Below the pieces are notes generated by a model that had not been told where the DNA came from, searched no databases, and was given only the letters and a program-made list of their open reading frames with translations. Source: Coptodactyla brooksi (taxonomy: Eukaryota; Arthropoda; Insecta; Coleoptera; Scarabaeidae). From it: a stretch of DNA of 32,527 bases. Shown here in pieces: positions 18,621-28,849 of the stretch (its first letter is position 1; every line of letters starts with the position of its first letter). The translations under genes were made by a program, and so were the position numbers. The stretch is from assembly GCA_033557675.1 (NCBI GenBank), contig JAWQRM010000074.1, positions 1-32,527 on the forward strand, given 5' to 3'.

Positions 18621-19230
18621 TTGGATTGCTCAGAAAGTAATTTCGTTTCACTTTTCTTAGAGGGTATCAATATTTTATGTAATTACATATTCACCATTTT
18701 GGTCCAACATTTTTTGCCATCTTTCTGGCAGTAGCCACACTCATTCGACTCCACACTCGTAAATCTTCCGTTCCTTGTTGGCTAAAAATGGATCCAAGTC
18801 ATTTTTGATGGCCTCATTTGAAGTAAAGGTTTTGCCGTCCAGAAATTTTGGCTTTTTTTATTTGAGTAAATCATGCAATTTATTAAAAAAGAATTTGAAA
18901 TTTTTTTAATTTTTACAAACATTTTGTAAACCAAGCTAGGCACTGGCATTCTGTCAATACATCTTCTCCAAATACGTCACATAATTTTTTGCTCGCTTGA
19001 ACATTTTTACCTTTTTTTGTAATAAAGAAGCAAAATGTACAGAAGACTATGATAAGAGTTTGATTCTCCATGTTTCATAAGACATAAAAAGAAAAGAATT
19101 ACACAGAACCGAACAAAATATGTTCACACATAAACTTTGCAATGTCAGCTGCCAGAATATACAATGCTTATACGGTTTAGAATGAAATTCACTGGTTAAA
19201 ATACCGAAATGAAATTACCGAACAACCCAA
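18621..19230 (-). mobile_element. Internally deleted mellifera-type mariner, 610 bp
   Basis: The inverted ends TTGGATTGCTCAGAAAGTAA (18,621) and, on the minus strand, TTGGGTTGTTCGGTAATTTC (from 19,230) are flanked by TA at 18,619-18,620 and 19,231-19,232. On the minus strand a 53-codon piece starts at 19,071 with MENQ and reads NVQASKKLCDVFGEDVLTEC then WFTK, the mariner N-terminal HTH, ending at 18,913. After a large deletion the C-terminal part resumes at about 18,860: FLDGKTFTSNEAIKNDLDPF, then LPERWQKMLDQNGEY across a frame break at 18,741. The catalytic core is deleted. Known: the MENQ start and LPERWQKVxDxNGxY end are typical of mellifera-subfamily mariners. Confidence 0.8.
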
Positions 19231-19723
19231 TAATAAATATCTTGCTGCGGTCTTCAGTAATCAGTTAATTCTTTAATTGTGTGTAGTTATGATAATTAGT
19301 GTGTTGCGTACCCTGATGTGACGACTCGATTAATTTAACAACAGCATAAGTTTTATATAGCCTGTGCGATAATTTGGATATTTTGTTGTCGATTGTCGAT
19401 TATTTTTTATAGAAGTTCTAAACCAGGAAGTTTTACTATAATAGAATGGGTCAACGTCTGCTTGAAGGTGTAAGCTTCCAAATCGTGCTATAGCCGAATT
19501 AATACTCAGCGTTTCGCTATCCATTGCACAAAAATTATTTCAGAAATTGCGCCGAAAAGTGTAAGGAACTTGTCTAAGAAATATTCGGAATATGTGTTAT
19601 TTAAGCGCAGTCCTAAGGAGAACGTCGGGGCGTGTAGATTCTTACCTTTACTAAGCTACAAACATCAAAATACACTGTGTGGGGAAGCTATCCCTTAATC
19701 AGCAAAAGGCTAACGAAATTGGT
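19231..19723. other. Intergenic, nothing identified
   Basis: A 64-codon minus-strand frame at 19,330-19,524 starts MDSETLSINSAIARFG but matches no family I know. The remainder is unremarkable. Confidence 0.3.
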
Positions 19724-20205
19724 TTACACATAAGTCAATACTGTTTCTTGGATGCCGTTTGAACCTTCATTCTTGGCAGATATGAAATATAACTCCTTAA
19801 TAAGGTACAGTTTGTAGTAGAAGTTGTGGTTTTGTTGAGAGGAGGGGAAAATTTCGGTTGACATTTCTAGAGACATTTTCTTTTTGTAAAGGAGGTTTGT
19901 TATGGTTTGATTTACTTGTGAAGAACACATTGTGAACATAGTTGAGTTTCTGGCTTCCCATAAATAGAATAAGTTAAAGCAGTATTCGATTTCCGAACCA
20001 CCAGAATTGATGGTCCTCGAAAAATGGGTATAGACTTCGAATTGGAATTTGTAAGAGGGTAGCTTAAAAAGAAGAGCCGCTGGATCACATTAGGCCTAGA
20101 GAGAAGTTCCATGTCTTGGTGTTCGTTCACTACCTTCAGTTGCTTTGCGTCCTTTGTGAAAACGTTTATGTCACTAAAAATAAGTTGCCTTTGATAAAAA
20201 CTCAA
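19724..20205 (-). pseudogene. Probable Penelope-like reverse transcriptase fragment
   Basis: A 97-codon minus-strand frame (20,205-19,912) contains KSIPIF (58-62), then SILVVRKSNTALTYSIYGKP (66-85) and TQLCSQCVLHK. Penelope-like elements have, just after the polymerase palm, the pattern I-P-F-L-D-x-L-V-x-R, a short gap, then T-x-x-Y-R-K-P-T-H-T-D-x-Y-L and S-x-H-H. The order and spacing agree, but the first block is altered and Arg of YRKP is Gly. A second frame (from 19,939, shifted) continues with TNLLYKK, resembling the following N-T-L-L-Y-R-A. Alternative: integrase C-terminus of an LTR element. The catalytic YADD region is absent. Confidence 0.45.
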
Positions 20206-21388
20206 GAGTTTGCATTATTTTCAATGTTTTTGAGGCTCTTGTGTCAATTTTCTCGTTTTTATTACACTGGCTTGTTATTTACAGACATTCAAATATCAAA
20301 CAGATGACGTTTTGTATTTCGGAGGTAGATTCTAAGTACTAGTGGAAATTTATGGACTATGTACAGCGTTCAAGACTCAGGCATACTGAGTTTATTAATT
20401 GCTTGGTGTGGTTCAATCACAGACTGAGATAGCATACATTTCACTCTTACCTGCATAAGAAACATTTTATCAATGCTCTTATTGCGTGGACAATCCCTGA
20501 TTGTTTCATATCCTCTCCCTACTTGAATACTACCCTCATTCTGTAGTTGTACCAGTGTTCATTCCTCGATTTTATTTATGTAAATTGTCCTTCCATAGGA
20601 GGCCTCCGATTATTCCGCATAGTTCATCTGGTTTGATATCCACATTTTGGAATCGTATCAATCTTGTGGTGATCTAAATTTTACACTAGTTCTGCAGGGT
20701 ATTATATATTGTGACGGTATTACAATCGCGGTGTGCACCTAAATGACCACCATGCGGCGCGCAAATCGGCGGAGGTGCCGGAACACCCATACCTCTACCT
20801 AAAATTGAAACACTACACAAGACTTTGTCCCCTGGAGAATGTCAAACCTTAGATTACGCAGAGTACCCCCGGCTCCACGCCGCTGCAGTGGAGAAGGGGG
20901 TAGATTCGCGCTGTGCTCTTGTAGTCAACCTGTAATATAGCGATAAAAACGAAATGCTTGTGATGGACAATAAAAAAATCTCTTTCCAAGAGAAACACAA
21001 CAACATATATTATCAAATCAAGAGAAATAATGTACATATAAGTTTACAATCAATATTACAAAGAAAATAATTATATGAAATATTAGTATACCTTAACTAC
21101 GCTTAACCGTTTTAATATAACGTTTCGTCAACAGATGACGCACAGAGTTCGCTTCTAAAGGAAGTTAACAAGGGTGGCTACGTTCGCCATAATCTGATTA
21201 ATAGAGAGCCGGTAATGATGCTTTTCAATAAAGATGCACAAGCAAATAGATGTAGTTTTGTATGCATATCTCATCTATGTCTCGCCTTCCAATCAGGATA
21301 AACTTCGTAATCCAATATTTACAATAAAAATAAATTAAATCTTTCAATCGCATGTCAGGTAACTAAAGAAGAACACTCTGTAAAACAA
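20206..21388. other. Intergenic with a GC-rich segment
   Basis: No gene assigned. The stretch 20,690-20,935 is distinctly GC-rich (GCGGCGCGCAAATCGGCGGA near 20,753) and contains a CTCCAC...GTGGAG stem near 20,873-20,892. It could be a dispersed repeat head. AGCGATAAAAACG at 20,939-20,951 repeats the word seen in the low-repeat islands. Confidence 0.3.
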
Positions 21389-21410
21389 TCTGGGTCAAAA
21401 TTGACCCAGA
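21389..21410. repeat. Perfect inverted repeat of GGGTCA half-sites
   Basis: Ten-base arms around an AA centre; the core is GGGTCAAAATTGACCC. It has the same half-sites as the piggyBac family 1 subterminal palindromes at 27,624 and 30,933 but no piggyBac coding sequence beside it. It could be a solo end of a related element or a nuclear-receptor-type inverted repeat. Confidence 0.6.
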
Positions 21411-21422
21411 ATAAACAAATTA

Positions 21423-22473
21423 ATCCATCCCAGCAGCTCCATACGCAGAAGAAGCTCCGGACCCCTCCGAAACTCCACGTACGTTACAGATTAGACGATC
21501 ACAAATGCCCAAACGCAGACGTTCACAGTCCCAAAGGCTGCTAGCAGCTACGGGACCAAGAAGCCCATCCCATGCGAGGACAAGCTCGCCTCTTGCGAAG
21601 TCGACGGCCGCTCGTCTACGTGTCTGACAAAATGATAAAGGAGGTGAAGAAAAATAGCAACTCCCACACGACAAAAATCCTGGCAGGATACCAGCCAGGG
21701 ATAAAGGATCGAAGGAAGAAATAGAAAAAAAAAACATACTTAGTCGAAAAATAAACCCAAAATCCTCTCGGAGGAAACAAAACCGGCTCACCACCTACCT
21801 TCAGCTCTTAATCGGTCCAACAAAATTGTGGATTAAAAAGGATTTATTCGATGTAAGGTTGGAAGCACGTCGCAAGGTTTCACATCAAAATCTACTGCGA
21901 TACGCCCCAAAACTCGAAGCTTGCAGCTAGTTATCTGCTAAAAGCCGTACGACCAATACTTCACTATGTTTCGTAATAAATATAGTCTGCTCAGGCCTCT
22001 CCAAAGAAATAATATAACAAAATACTCCCCAACTGTACACTTATGTGATCACCACGGTAAAAGATGACTTACGAGGGAAGAAAATCAGCTTTTATAGTGG
22101 AAAAATAGAAAGTACAAGTTACCAACATAAGACAGCACTGAAAGATGACAGTTTTTCAAATGGAACGAAAAAACCTCCAAAAGACAACAAGGTTACCAAA
22201 GGGAAAAAAACAAAGGTAAAAGCCATTCAAATAAACGAAGCTACCGCGCAAATTTAATCACTAGGAACAATAGTGATTAAATATCACCTTCAACGTCATC
22301 TAATAGAACACATCGCGCACATCGAAGAAACAGAACTCGACTTATCGACACCAAAAACCAAGTGCGGAAAACAACCACTAGATGTCAGCGCGAAAAGGGC
22401 GCTGAGACGAAGAGACGTCGAAGATAAAAATGAAACCACTATAACCCATTGCTTCAAACCCCAGGTTTTGTGA
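21423..22473 (+). other. Coding-like region of unknown family with stops
   Basis: From 21,423 a plus-strand frame of about 68 codons is rich in Arg, Ser, Pro and Ala (MPKRRRSQSQRLLAATG near 21,507). From 22,045 to 22,473 one frame of 143 codons is broken by a single TAA (22,255-22,257). Its first half is Lys-rich (KKPPKDNKVTKGKKTKVKAI) and its second half has IEETELDLSTPKTK and a basic KRALRRRDVEDK segment. The pieces resemble nucleic-acid-binding ORF1 or gag-like proteins in composition only. The reverse transcriptase fragment at 22,658-22,855 lies on the opposite strand, so it is not an ORF2 partner in this order. The minus-strand 124-codon frame over 21,420-21,794 is likely an antisense shadow. 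Confidence 0.3.
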
Positions 22474-22657
22474 GTGGTTCTGCGATCCTTCTCAAGGAAA
22501 CCAAGAAGTATATTCTTCTTAACCTACTCACTAGATGAGGATTCAATATTTACCTGCACTATTTCACATGTGCCGCAAAACTTCAATAGAATCGACACCT
22601 TCAATCGTTCTTGTACTATGCCTCGTGAAGAGAATATTCTGCGTTTTTAACAATAAA

Positions 22658-22855
22658 TCACCGTATACGCTGTGGTGTGGAAATCTTAGTAATTTTAGCG
22701 CACATTAGAGTTTCTAGAACTACGTTCCATAGCAGTAGTAATAGTACATCTCCCTGTGGAAAACCTCTTGCGACTATACCCCTTACGACAGCATTTCCGA
22801 CATTAATTTGTACAGCTCCTTTGGAGAGCATGTTAGATATCCAACCACTAGAAGT
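22658..22855 (-). pseudogene. Non-LTR reverse transcriptase fragment
   Basis: A 66-codon minus-strand frame reads SGWISNMLSKGAVQINVGNA, then VARGFPQGDVLLLLLWNVVLETLM before a stop. The pattern R-G-x-P-Q-G-x-V-L-S-P-L-L-W-N is the conserved block before YADD in non-LTR retrotransposons of the R1/I/jockey type. The expected S-P reads L-L here. The YADD block itself is missing: the frame stops at 22,658-22,660 and the sequence beyond does not match. No ends or poly-A tail identified. Confidence 0.7.
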
Positions 22856-23364
22856 TACAAGGTCGGTTTGTCAGTTCCGTCCTGCGACTGGTAGGACTTT
22901 ACTGTAATCTATTATAACTAACATACTAAGTTTATTTACATCTTTCCATTAAACCTTCGATTTTTATGTTTTTGCATATTCTCGAATTACGCCATTGCAA
23001 GAGTGTTTTCTGAAAATTTCACATCAATTGAAGGAAAATTGACAAAGTTGTGAGATTGTGCAGCCGAAAGGAACGCGCAGTAGCTACGCGCTTAAAGTCG
23101 ACTGTTTCTATTTTTCATACGAGAGGGCAGAAAATTGATGCTTTGAAGTTGAGTTTGACAGTAGAATGCTTACATTATGCGATTTTGTGTAAATTAAAAG
23201 AATTAAATTATACTCTACTGATAACTAGACCGCAAAGTGTAAGCGCGTTTTTCTTCAAATTACATTTTTTGGAAAAGTCCCGTATTATGCACACGATATC
23301 TCGAAAACCGATGAAGCAATCGACCTAAAACTTTCTCGTGCTCATTTTGTGCACCAAGGGCTCA
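22856..23364. other. Intergenic, unrecognised
   Basis: A 92-codon plus-strand frame at 23,050-23,328 has no recognisable motif. The words CACGATATCTCGAAAACC (near 23,291) and AAACGGCCGCCATTTTG (near 23,456, just downstream) are of a type often seen in untranslated parts of invertebrate repeats. I cannot assign a family. Confidence 0.25.
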
Positions 23365-23509
23365 TTCGTGAACGAAGGATTTTTTATTTTACTGAGAACT
23401 CTTTTTATTTACAAAATGAAAAATTAAGAACCCAAAAAATCGCACCTTTCCTTAAAACGGCCGCCATTTTGTTAGAAATATTTTTTTCAAAAAATCCTTC
23501 GTTCACGAA
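23365..23509. repeat. 21-bp perfect inverted repeat with a 103-bp spacer
   Basis: The arm at 23,365-23,385 begins TTCGTGAACGAAGGAT and continues in T. Its exact complement is at 23,489-23,509. TTCGTGAACGAA is itself a 12-base palindrome, so each arm is internally symmetrical. The spacer is AT-rich with a CGGCCGCC patch. No transposase is seen between the arms. Confidence 0.6.
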
Positions 23510-24109
23510 CAAGACATATTCGCATACTAATAAAATCTGTTTGAATTTTGATATCAGATGATTTGGCTTGGAGCTATCGTGTAGATCGCAAAATGCCTCC
23601 GAAAAATCAAGTCTATTTAAACTGGTCGTAACTTCGTTAATTTACAATATTTTTCAACGAAAAAAATGCGAATGTTGCACAATATATGTACTTTTAATAT
23701 CAATATTTTACTGTATGATAAAATAGTTGAGACATCCTTATAAAAATCCCTGAAATTTACGTTCTTTTTCACGCTGCAACTAGACATGACCCCTTAAAAG
23801 ATTTTCCGATTATAAATACCTCTAACATTTCAAACAAAATTGTTTGAAATAGATGCTGCGTAGTTCAGTTTCAACTAAGAACGTTTAGGATTAATACATA
23901 AATGTCCTTAAGCTATGCATTGATCATGAGAGATTTTAAATTTACTTTGTTCTTTCTTTTTGGAAATGTTCTCTTTCGATTAAACAATGGACCGCAAAAC
24001 TATGATGTAAACAAATATAGACCGATATTGAAAAACAAAATCGTACTTATTACTACTCTATCTCTTCATTTCTTTGGTAATAAGATCGCTACACCAATAT
24101 GACTTAATT
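23510..24109. other. Intergenic, nothing identified
   Basis: AT-rich with a CTGGTCGTAACTTCGTTAAT word near 23,620 that resembles CGGCCGTAACTTCGTAAAT near 590, so both may belong to one dispersed repeat. An open frame at 23,902-24,102 has no recognisable motif. Confidence 0.25.
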
Positions 24110-24480
24110 AGGGATGAATTGTGGTTCTAATCCATCGCTAAGACGTGCGGTTTCAACTCATCGGGGAATAATCGGACTGAGAGATGTGGGAGGGCTGATT
24201 GAACTGCTCGTCTTATCTGACAAATTACTTTAACACAATCGCCGTAATGAACGTGCACCCCTCCCGTTTTTAACACTAATCCCTTTATCGAATCCCCACG
24301 GTTCCTCGATTACTGGATCGGTATCGCTGTCATGGAATAATAATACACATTGCCGATATCTACATTGCAGATGCAAAGCGTCGTAAGTGAATAAGCTCAC
24401 CTCGTTGTTAGGGAAACGCTTGTAAGAGTATTAAGAACGACTAGGGGAGGAGGAAATTAGAATGGTATTATTTGGATGAC
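24110..24480. other. Low-repeat, less AT-rich island
   Basis: Balanced composition, many CpG, no open frame of interest. It contains TTTATCG at 24,284-24,290. It resembles the islands near 9,000, 12,300 and 30,100. Possible conserved non-coding DNA, unproven. Confidence 0.25.
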
Positions 24481-24867
24481 CGTAAAACCTCAGGATTTGT
24501 TCAGACTGATTGATCAATTCCACTCGTAAGAGATATTATTTAAGACCATTTAATTTAGTCATTTTTTGTAATATATGTATAATATTAATATACTTAGTTT
24601 TGCAATGTTTTGATAACCATCTGTATTTAGTAGTAGTAGGTCCTCTGCGTAGGCAGATTTACCACATGATTACAGTTAGCACCACAAATTAGAAATGCAA
24701 GCATGGATATTTGTTTCGATTTGCATCAGGCAATTTTTCTAAAACTATTTGATTTGAAATAGTTTTAACAATCGCTAATTGTATCATGGTACCCTCTAGT
24801 ATCCCTACAGCTCACAAGGGAACACAGGCAAGTGTGTCTCACCGATTTAAATGAAACTTGGTGGGTT
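24481..24867. other. Intergenic, AT-rich
   Basis: No gene. The last 80 bases (ACAAGGGAACACAGGCAAGT near 24,814, then AATGAAACTTGGTGGGTTTA near 24,850) read like part of a dispersed repeat that carries the hairpin that follows. Confidence 0.3.
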
Positions 24868-24913
24868 TATAGTCTGATGTAGTGTAAGGTGCTTTACACT
24901 ACATCAGACTATA
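24868..24913. repeat. Perfect 20-bp hairpin
   Basis: The arm TATAGTCTGATGTAGTGTAA (24,868-24,887) and its exact complement (24,894-24,913) surround a 6-base loop GGTGCT. It has the same geometry (17-20-bp perfect stem, 6-base loop) as the hairpin at 15,392-15,431, with unrelated sequence. It could be a local inverted duplication inside a repeat. The stem is shorter than a usual animal pre-miRNA. Confidence 0.7.
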
Positions 24914-25195
24914 TACGTGCTTTAATATCTCCAAAACTGTAAGACATATCAGAAAAATGTTGGGATAGATATTTAACTGTTTAAGTAGTACTAAACGATA
25001 CCGAGAATAGTTTTCAACTCACAATTATTCTTTACCAGCAACAACCCCCACCCCTTATATTTCATTCAAATTTGAAAATTTGTATTTGCTAACAAAATAC
25101 AAGAAGTTATGCAAAATTCATCCATATATATTCAACCTGCCAGAAAATAACACAATTTATACAAAAAGCACCGAATTGAAACAAAAATCAAAAGG
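24914..25195. other. Spacer downstream of piggyBac copy B
   Basis: The 3' terminus of copy B should lie here or inside the element, but no CCCTGCT-type end or TTAA-flanked terminus could be found, so the 3' end seems lost. No gene. Confidence 0.3.
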
Positions 25196-27832
25196 TTAGG
25201 TTTTAGATGAACTGTACCGTATGGGTATTGTTCCTGGCCTATTACTTAAACCTTTATCAAAACTAGAATGGACCCTGAACCCTGTGAACCCTGCTGTCCT
25301 CCTTAGTTTTACTATAGACTTGTAGTCCTTCAGCTCATGGTGACCCGATGGACAAGATAAATAAATTGGATGTTCATCAGAAATAAATTCTGTGCATCCA
25401 ATTATTGCCTGATCTTTACACTGATGACAATAATACACCACGTGAACCTTACACAAACATTTATTACACTTGCAACATGTCATACCTGTTTTATTGTCAC
25501 ATTTTGATGGACACATATTACATCGTGCTCTTTTATTTTTACTGATTGCACCATATGTAGACGGCACCGCTAATTCATCACGTTGATCGTGAATTTTCTT
25601 TATTATGGCAGTAGTTTGTTGAGTATGAAATGTTCTCTTAACATCATATAGGAAGTTACCATCAGTTTTCCCAATTCTTCTGGATGTAGTCTTCTCTTGT
25701 ACACAACGTTCTTACCCCAATCTGAATTCATTTGTGGCTTCTTGTCGTCCTTGCTGCTCTCTTCCTTATCACAGTGCTTTGTGCTCATGAGAATAACGTT
25801 TCTATTTCTTAAGGAACATACTTGTATGGCACAATTGTGGTATCCTTGGTAAAATAAGAAGTAGAACTATATATTTCTTTACTTATTACGATCACGAGAA
25901 TTTCGGGTTTATTTTTTCTAACCGTTCCTAACATTGAAAAAATTATCACATGGAACATTTTGCCCCCCGAGTTCATGTGTTAGATTTCAAACTATTCGCA
26001 TCCCTTGATTCTTTTCTGGTGCTTCATCTGGACATTTTCCCGTATAAACTTGAGCTTTCATGGCGTAGGAACTACCACTGTCCCAAACAGTTCATACTTT
26101 GTTGTCATGTTTTGCTGGCTTGCTGGGAGTATACTGTTTGAAAAGACAGTGTCTTTTGAAGCCAACAAGTTGTTTATCAACAGTAACACTATCACCTTAT
26201 CACTTATCACCTATATAATTTCTATCAACTTTTTCCAAAACCCTCTTATAGAGGTTAATTTGTTACTTGTTTTCCTTTGTTGACGATCGACCTCATTAAA
26301 ACTTAATAAGCATGGCATTCGATAAAAAAACTTTCAACGATATCGTTGCACGAAAAATAGGTCTACCGGTTTCTGTGTCCCACAAACCTTTTTTTGATTC
26401 GCCGCGTGATTTATAAACTCCTGCCGACGACAATAATCCTACATATACTTGTATTGTTATATTATCCAGATCTTACAATACAAGCATCCGTACACTCTCC
26501 GACGTTTAATATTGCTCATTTTCAACACAATGTTTTCAAGTGTGGGGTTCACGATAGCTTGAAAGGCAGATAGAATATCTTTCACTCTAGATATGGCATA
26601 TCTAGTTGGACCAGGAGTAATTTTTATTATATTTTGACTAGATGCTCATCCACTTTGGGGAAAAGGTTCTAACATCCAAGACATAACTTTGTCTTTTGAT
26701 TATACTGCGCAGGAAGTACAGTATTTGTTTGCATTATGTCATTATCTGAAGAATCATAGTTTACTTCGGATTTTTCATAGTTGGTATCATCGCTGGTATG
26801 ATTTTCAACCTCGGAAGTATTTTTATCGTTGAAATCGCTTCCACATTATTTATGATGGTGCTTATTCAGCACTGTATATAAAGAAACTGAAGTACGTTGT
26901 CCGCGATTCCTATTTATATTATATATTAGTATGAGCGCATAGACATCTCCAGACATGCACTTCCATATTTGACTAGTACGAATGTATAATCTTGTTGGTT
27001 CCTACATAGTTTATCTCTTTTTTATTATCTTGTCTGAGGTGGCATGAAGAGCATTGTGTGTGACGACATATCTATAAATTCTGAAATGGACCTGGTGGAA
27101 TGAATCTCCATCAGTGCTGCTTTTTAGCTTTTTTAACGGAACGTCAGGTATCTTTGAAAATAAGTTAGTCACCGGTTACCACTTCACCAAAACAATAAAT
27201 TAATTGCTCGACGCACGCTTCGCCGACAATATCAGCCTTGTTTGGAGCCACCAGGAATAAAAAGTCCCTGGTGGTTACAGACTTTTTCCAGATTTCTGAC
27301 GTTGAAAAAGCTGAAAAACAGCATGATGGAGATTCACGCCAACAGATCCATTTCAGAATTTATGGATATGTCGTACAGAACACTCTTCGTGACACTCCAG
27401 ACGAAGTAATCAAAACCAGATAGATCAACTGATCTGGGGGATAATGCAATGGGACCACCACGCCCAATCCAATTGTTTCAAAATGTCCGCGTAACGAAGT
27501 TCTGGGGCACACTGTATATATACTATAAGTACGTTATATAAATATATAATACGCTTATAGTATTAATATAAATAAGGTTAAAAATAAAATTACATAAAGT
27601 CCAATAAATAAATAATAGTTTTCGGCCATAATGACCCGAGGATTACAGGTATACGTAACAATCTGGTTTAAGAAATTTTATAATAATTGCTTGTAAAAAC
27701 TATTTGGCAATATTATACGTTACGCACCAGCAAACAAAGTCAAAAAGTCCTGGAAACAAACAATGAAAGATGATAAAGTTATAGAACCTAAAAATCCGCT
27801 TCGGGTCATATTGATCCAACAGCACAGCAGGA
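25196..27832 (-). pseudogene. piggyBac family 1, copy B: nearly full length, decayed
   Basis: The 5' end is intact on the minus strand: TTAA (27,833-27,836), then TCCTGCTG, a GGATCAATATGACCCGAA block near 27,798-27,815 and CGGGTCATTATGGCC near 27,624-27,638. A palindromic mariner insert occupies about 27,004-27,516. The coding part then runs from about 26,860: an acidic N-terminus, VTVDKQLVGFK with the first Asp at 26,176-26,178 (next residue Lys, not Glu), and CDNFF with the second Asp at 25,945-25,947. Compared with copy C, a short deletion follows the second Asp, and a larger one near 25,730 removes the third-Asp region. The last 123-codon frame (25,567-25,196) keeps the Cys-rich C-terminus (CNMCPSKC, TCCKCNKCLCKVH, CHQC) plus about 65 further residues. 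Inactive. Confidence 0.85.
27029..27514 (-). mobile_element. Palindromic mariner remnant inside piggyBac copy B
   Basis: The right edge on the minus strand is a mariner-type terminus CAGTGTGCCCCAGAACTTCG beginning at 27,514 with flanking TA. Soon after it comes the C-terminal transposase part: NNWIGRGGPIALSPRSVDLS, then GFDYFVWSVTKSVLY with the third-Asp position kept, then INSEMDLL. This is the WIGRGGPI group of Tc1/mariner, related in motif to the 13,027 element. The same coding piece recurs in opposite orientation: arms 27,029-27,147 and 27,296-27,406 are imperfect inverted repeats. The 148-bp centre holds a SINE leader (GCTCGACGCACGCTTCGCCG near 27,209) and a CCACCAGG/CCTGGTGG stem. The left terminus is not recognisable. 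No catalytic core remains. Confidence 0.65.
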
Positions 27833-28849
27833 TTAAGGAAAATCGAGCAATCCTTGCAACATCGCTCGACAACCGATTCTATTTTCCTTCAAAGGTAAAT
27901 GTTTTTTGTTCAAAGGTAAATGTATATCTTACAACTTTTAATTGAAAAGTTTTGGCAGATTTTGGGTCCGTAATCTTTTCAGCATTTCATTCGCTTTGGG
28001 CATTCTGTAGTTCATAGCTATAGATTACAATTGACGAGTCACTCGTATCTAACGAATATTTCTTACAACTACAACTAACCAAACCGTTAAATTGTAATGA
28101 GAAGAGATGAGGATTAATAAGATGAACCATGAGAAATTGTTTTGGAAATTTCTCCGTAATATCTTCTTAGCTGCTATTATTTTGAAGATTTGTAAGATTC
28201 ATGATTAAAAGATCTGACTAAGTTTAAAAATAAATATGTGCAGTAGTTACCAGTCGCATATGCATCAAAAGGAGAACATATAAAGTCACCTACCGCGTCT
28301 GAGATACCTTTACTTCTAAAAAAACTAAATTGTGCATGACATAAAAGATTATTTGTTTCGATTTTTTTTCACATGTCGCATATTTACACATATTATAAGG
28401 CGCAGGAAGAGCACTAATCGATATTCTTATAAAAGGTATTAAAATTTGGTATGAGAAATGATGAGGTTATTATATTAATTTTATTTGTTATTTTATGATG
28501 AAGTTGAACGAAGTCGGTTCGAAATCTTCTAACGAAAAGTTAAACGATGTTAACGGTTTTAAATTTCAGGTCGCGTACTTTTTGTTCCCCCTAAATTGCT
28601 CTTCGCCCCCATAAAATACAGAGAGGAAGCAAAATAAAGGGTTTTCCAATGTCTTCACCCTTCATTTTATCTTCGCACAATGCTTTAACTTTAATTCATT
28701 TGAGAGTATTTGCATAATTTATTTGGTTGTACACAAAAATTCTATGCCTACTTGACAAAATATCGTTTGTCTTGTTGCTTCCCTATTGCCAGAGTCATTT
28801 ATCAAATTATTTTTTCACTAGTTTCCTCTCCAACTGAGATTTTGTAGAT
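27833..28849. other. Intergenic between piggyBac copies B and C, left part
   Basis: No gene. TTTTTTGTTCAAAGGTAAATG-like words are duplicated near 27,890-27,920 (AAAGGTAAATGT twice). AT-rich throughout. Confidence 0.3.

Noticed and set aside
20340..20650. Possible LINE reverse transcriptase on the minus strand (IQVGRGYETIRDCP, recalling I-x-R-G-V-R-Q-G).
   Set aside because: The key R-Q-G and following S-P-L-L-F positions do not align in any frame, and the remaining frames are full of stops.
21420..21794. 124-codon minus-strand frame ending in a Gly/Ala-rich tail.
   Set aside because: Composition is the complement of an Arg/Ser/Pro-rich plus-strand stretch; no recognisable domain.
26005..26283. 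Plus-strand hydrophobic 92-codon frame.
   Set aside because: Antisense of the piggyBac copy B region around the first catalytic Asp; the same applies to the minus-strand frames at 31,773-32,154 over copy C.
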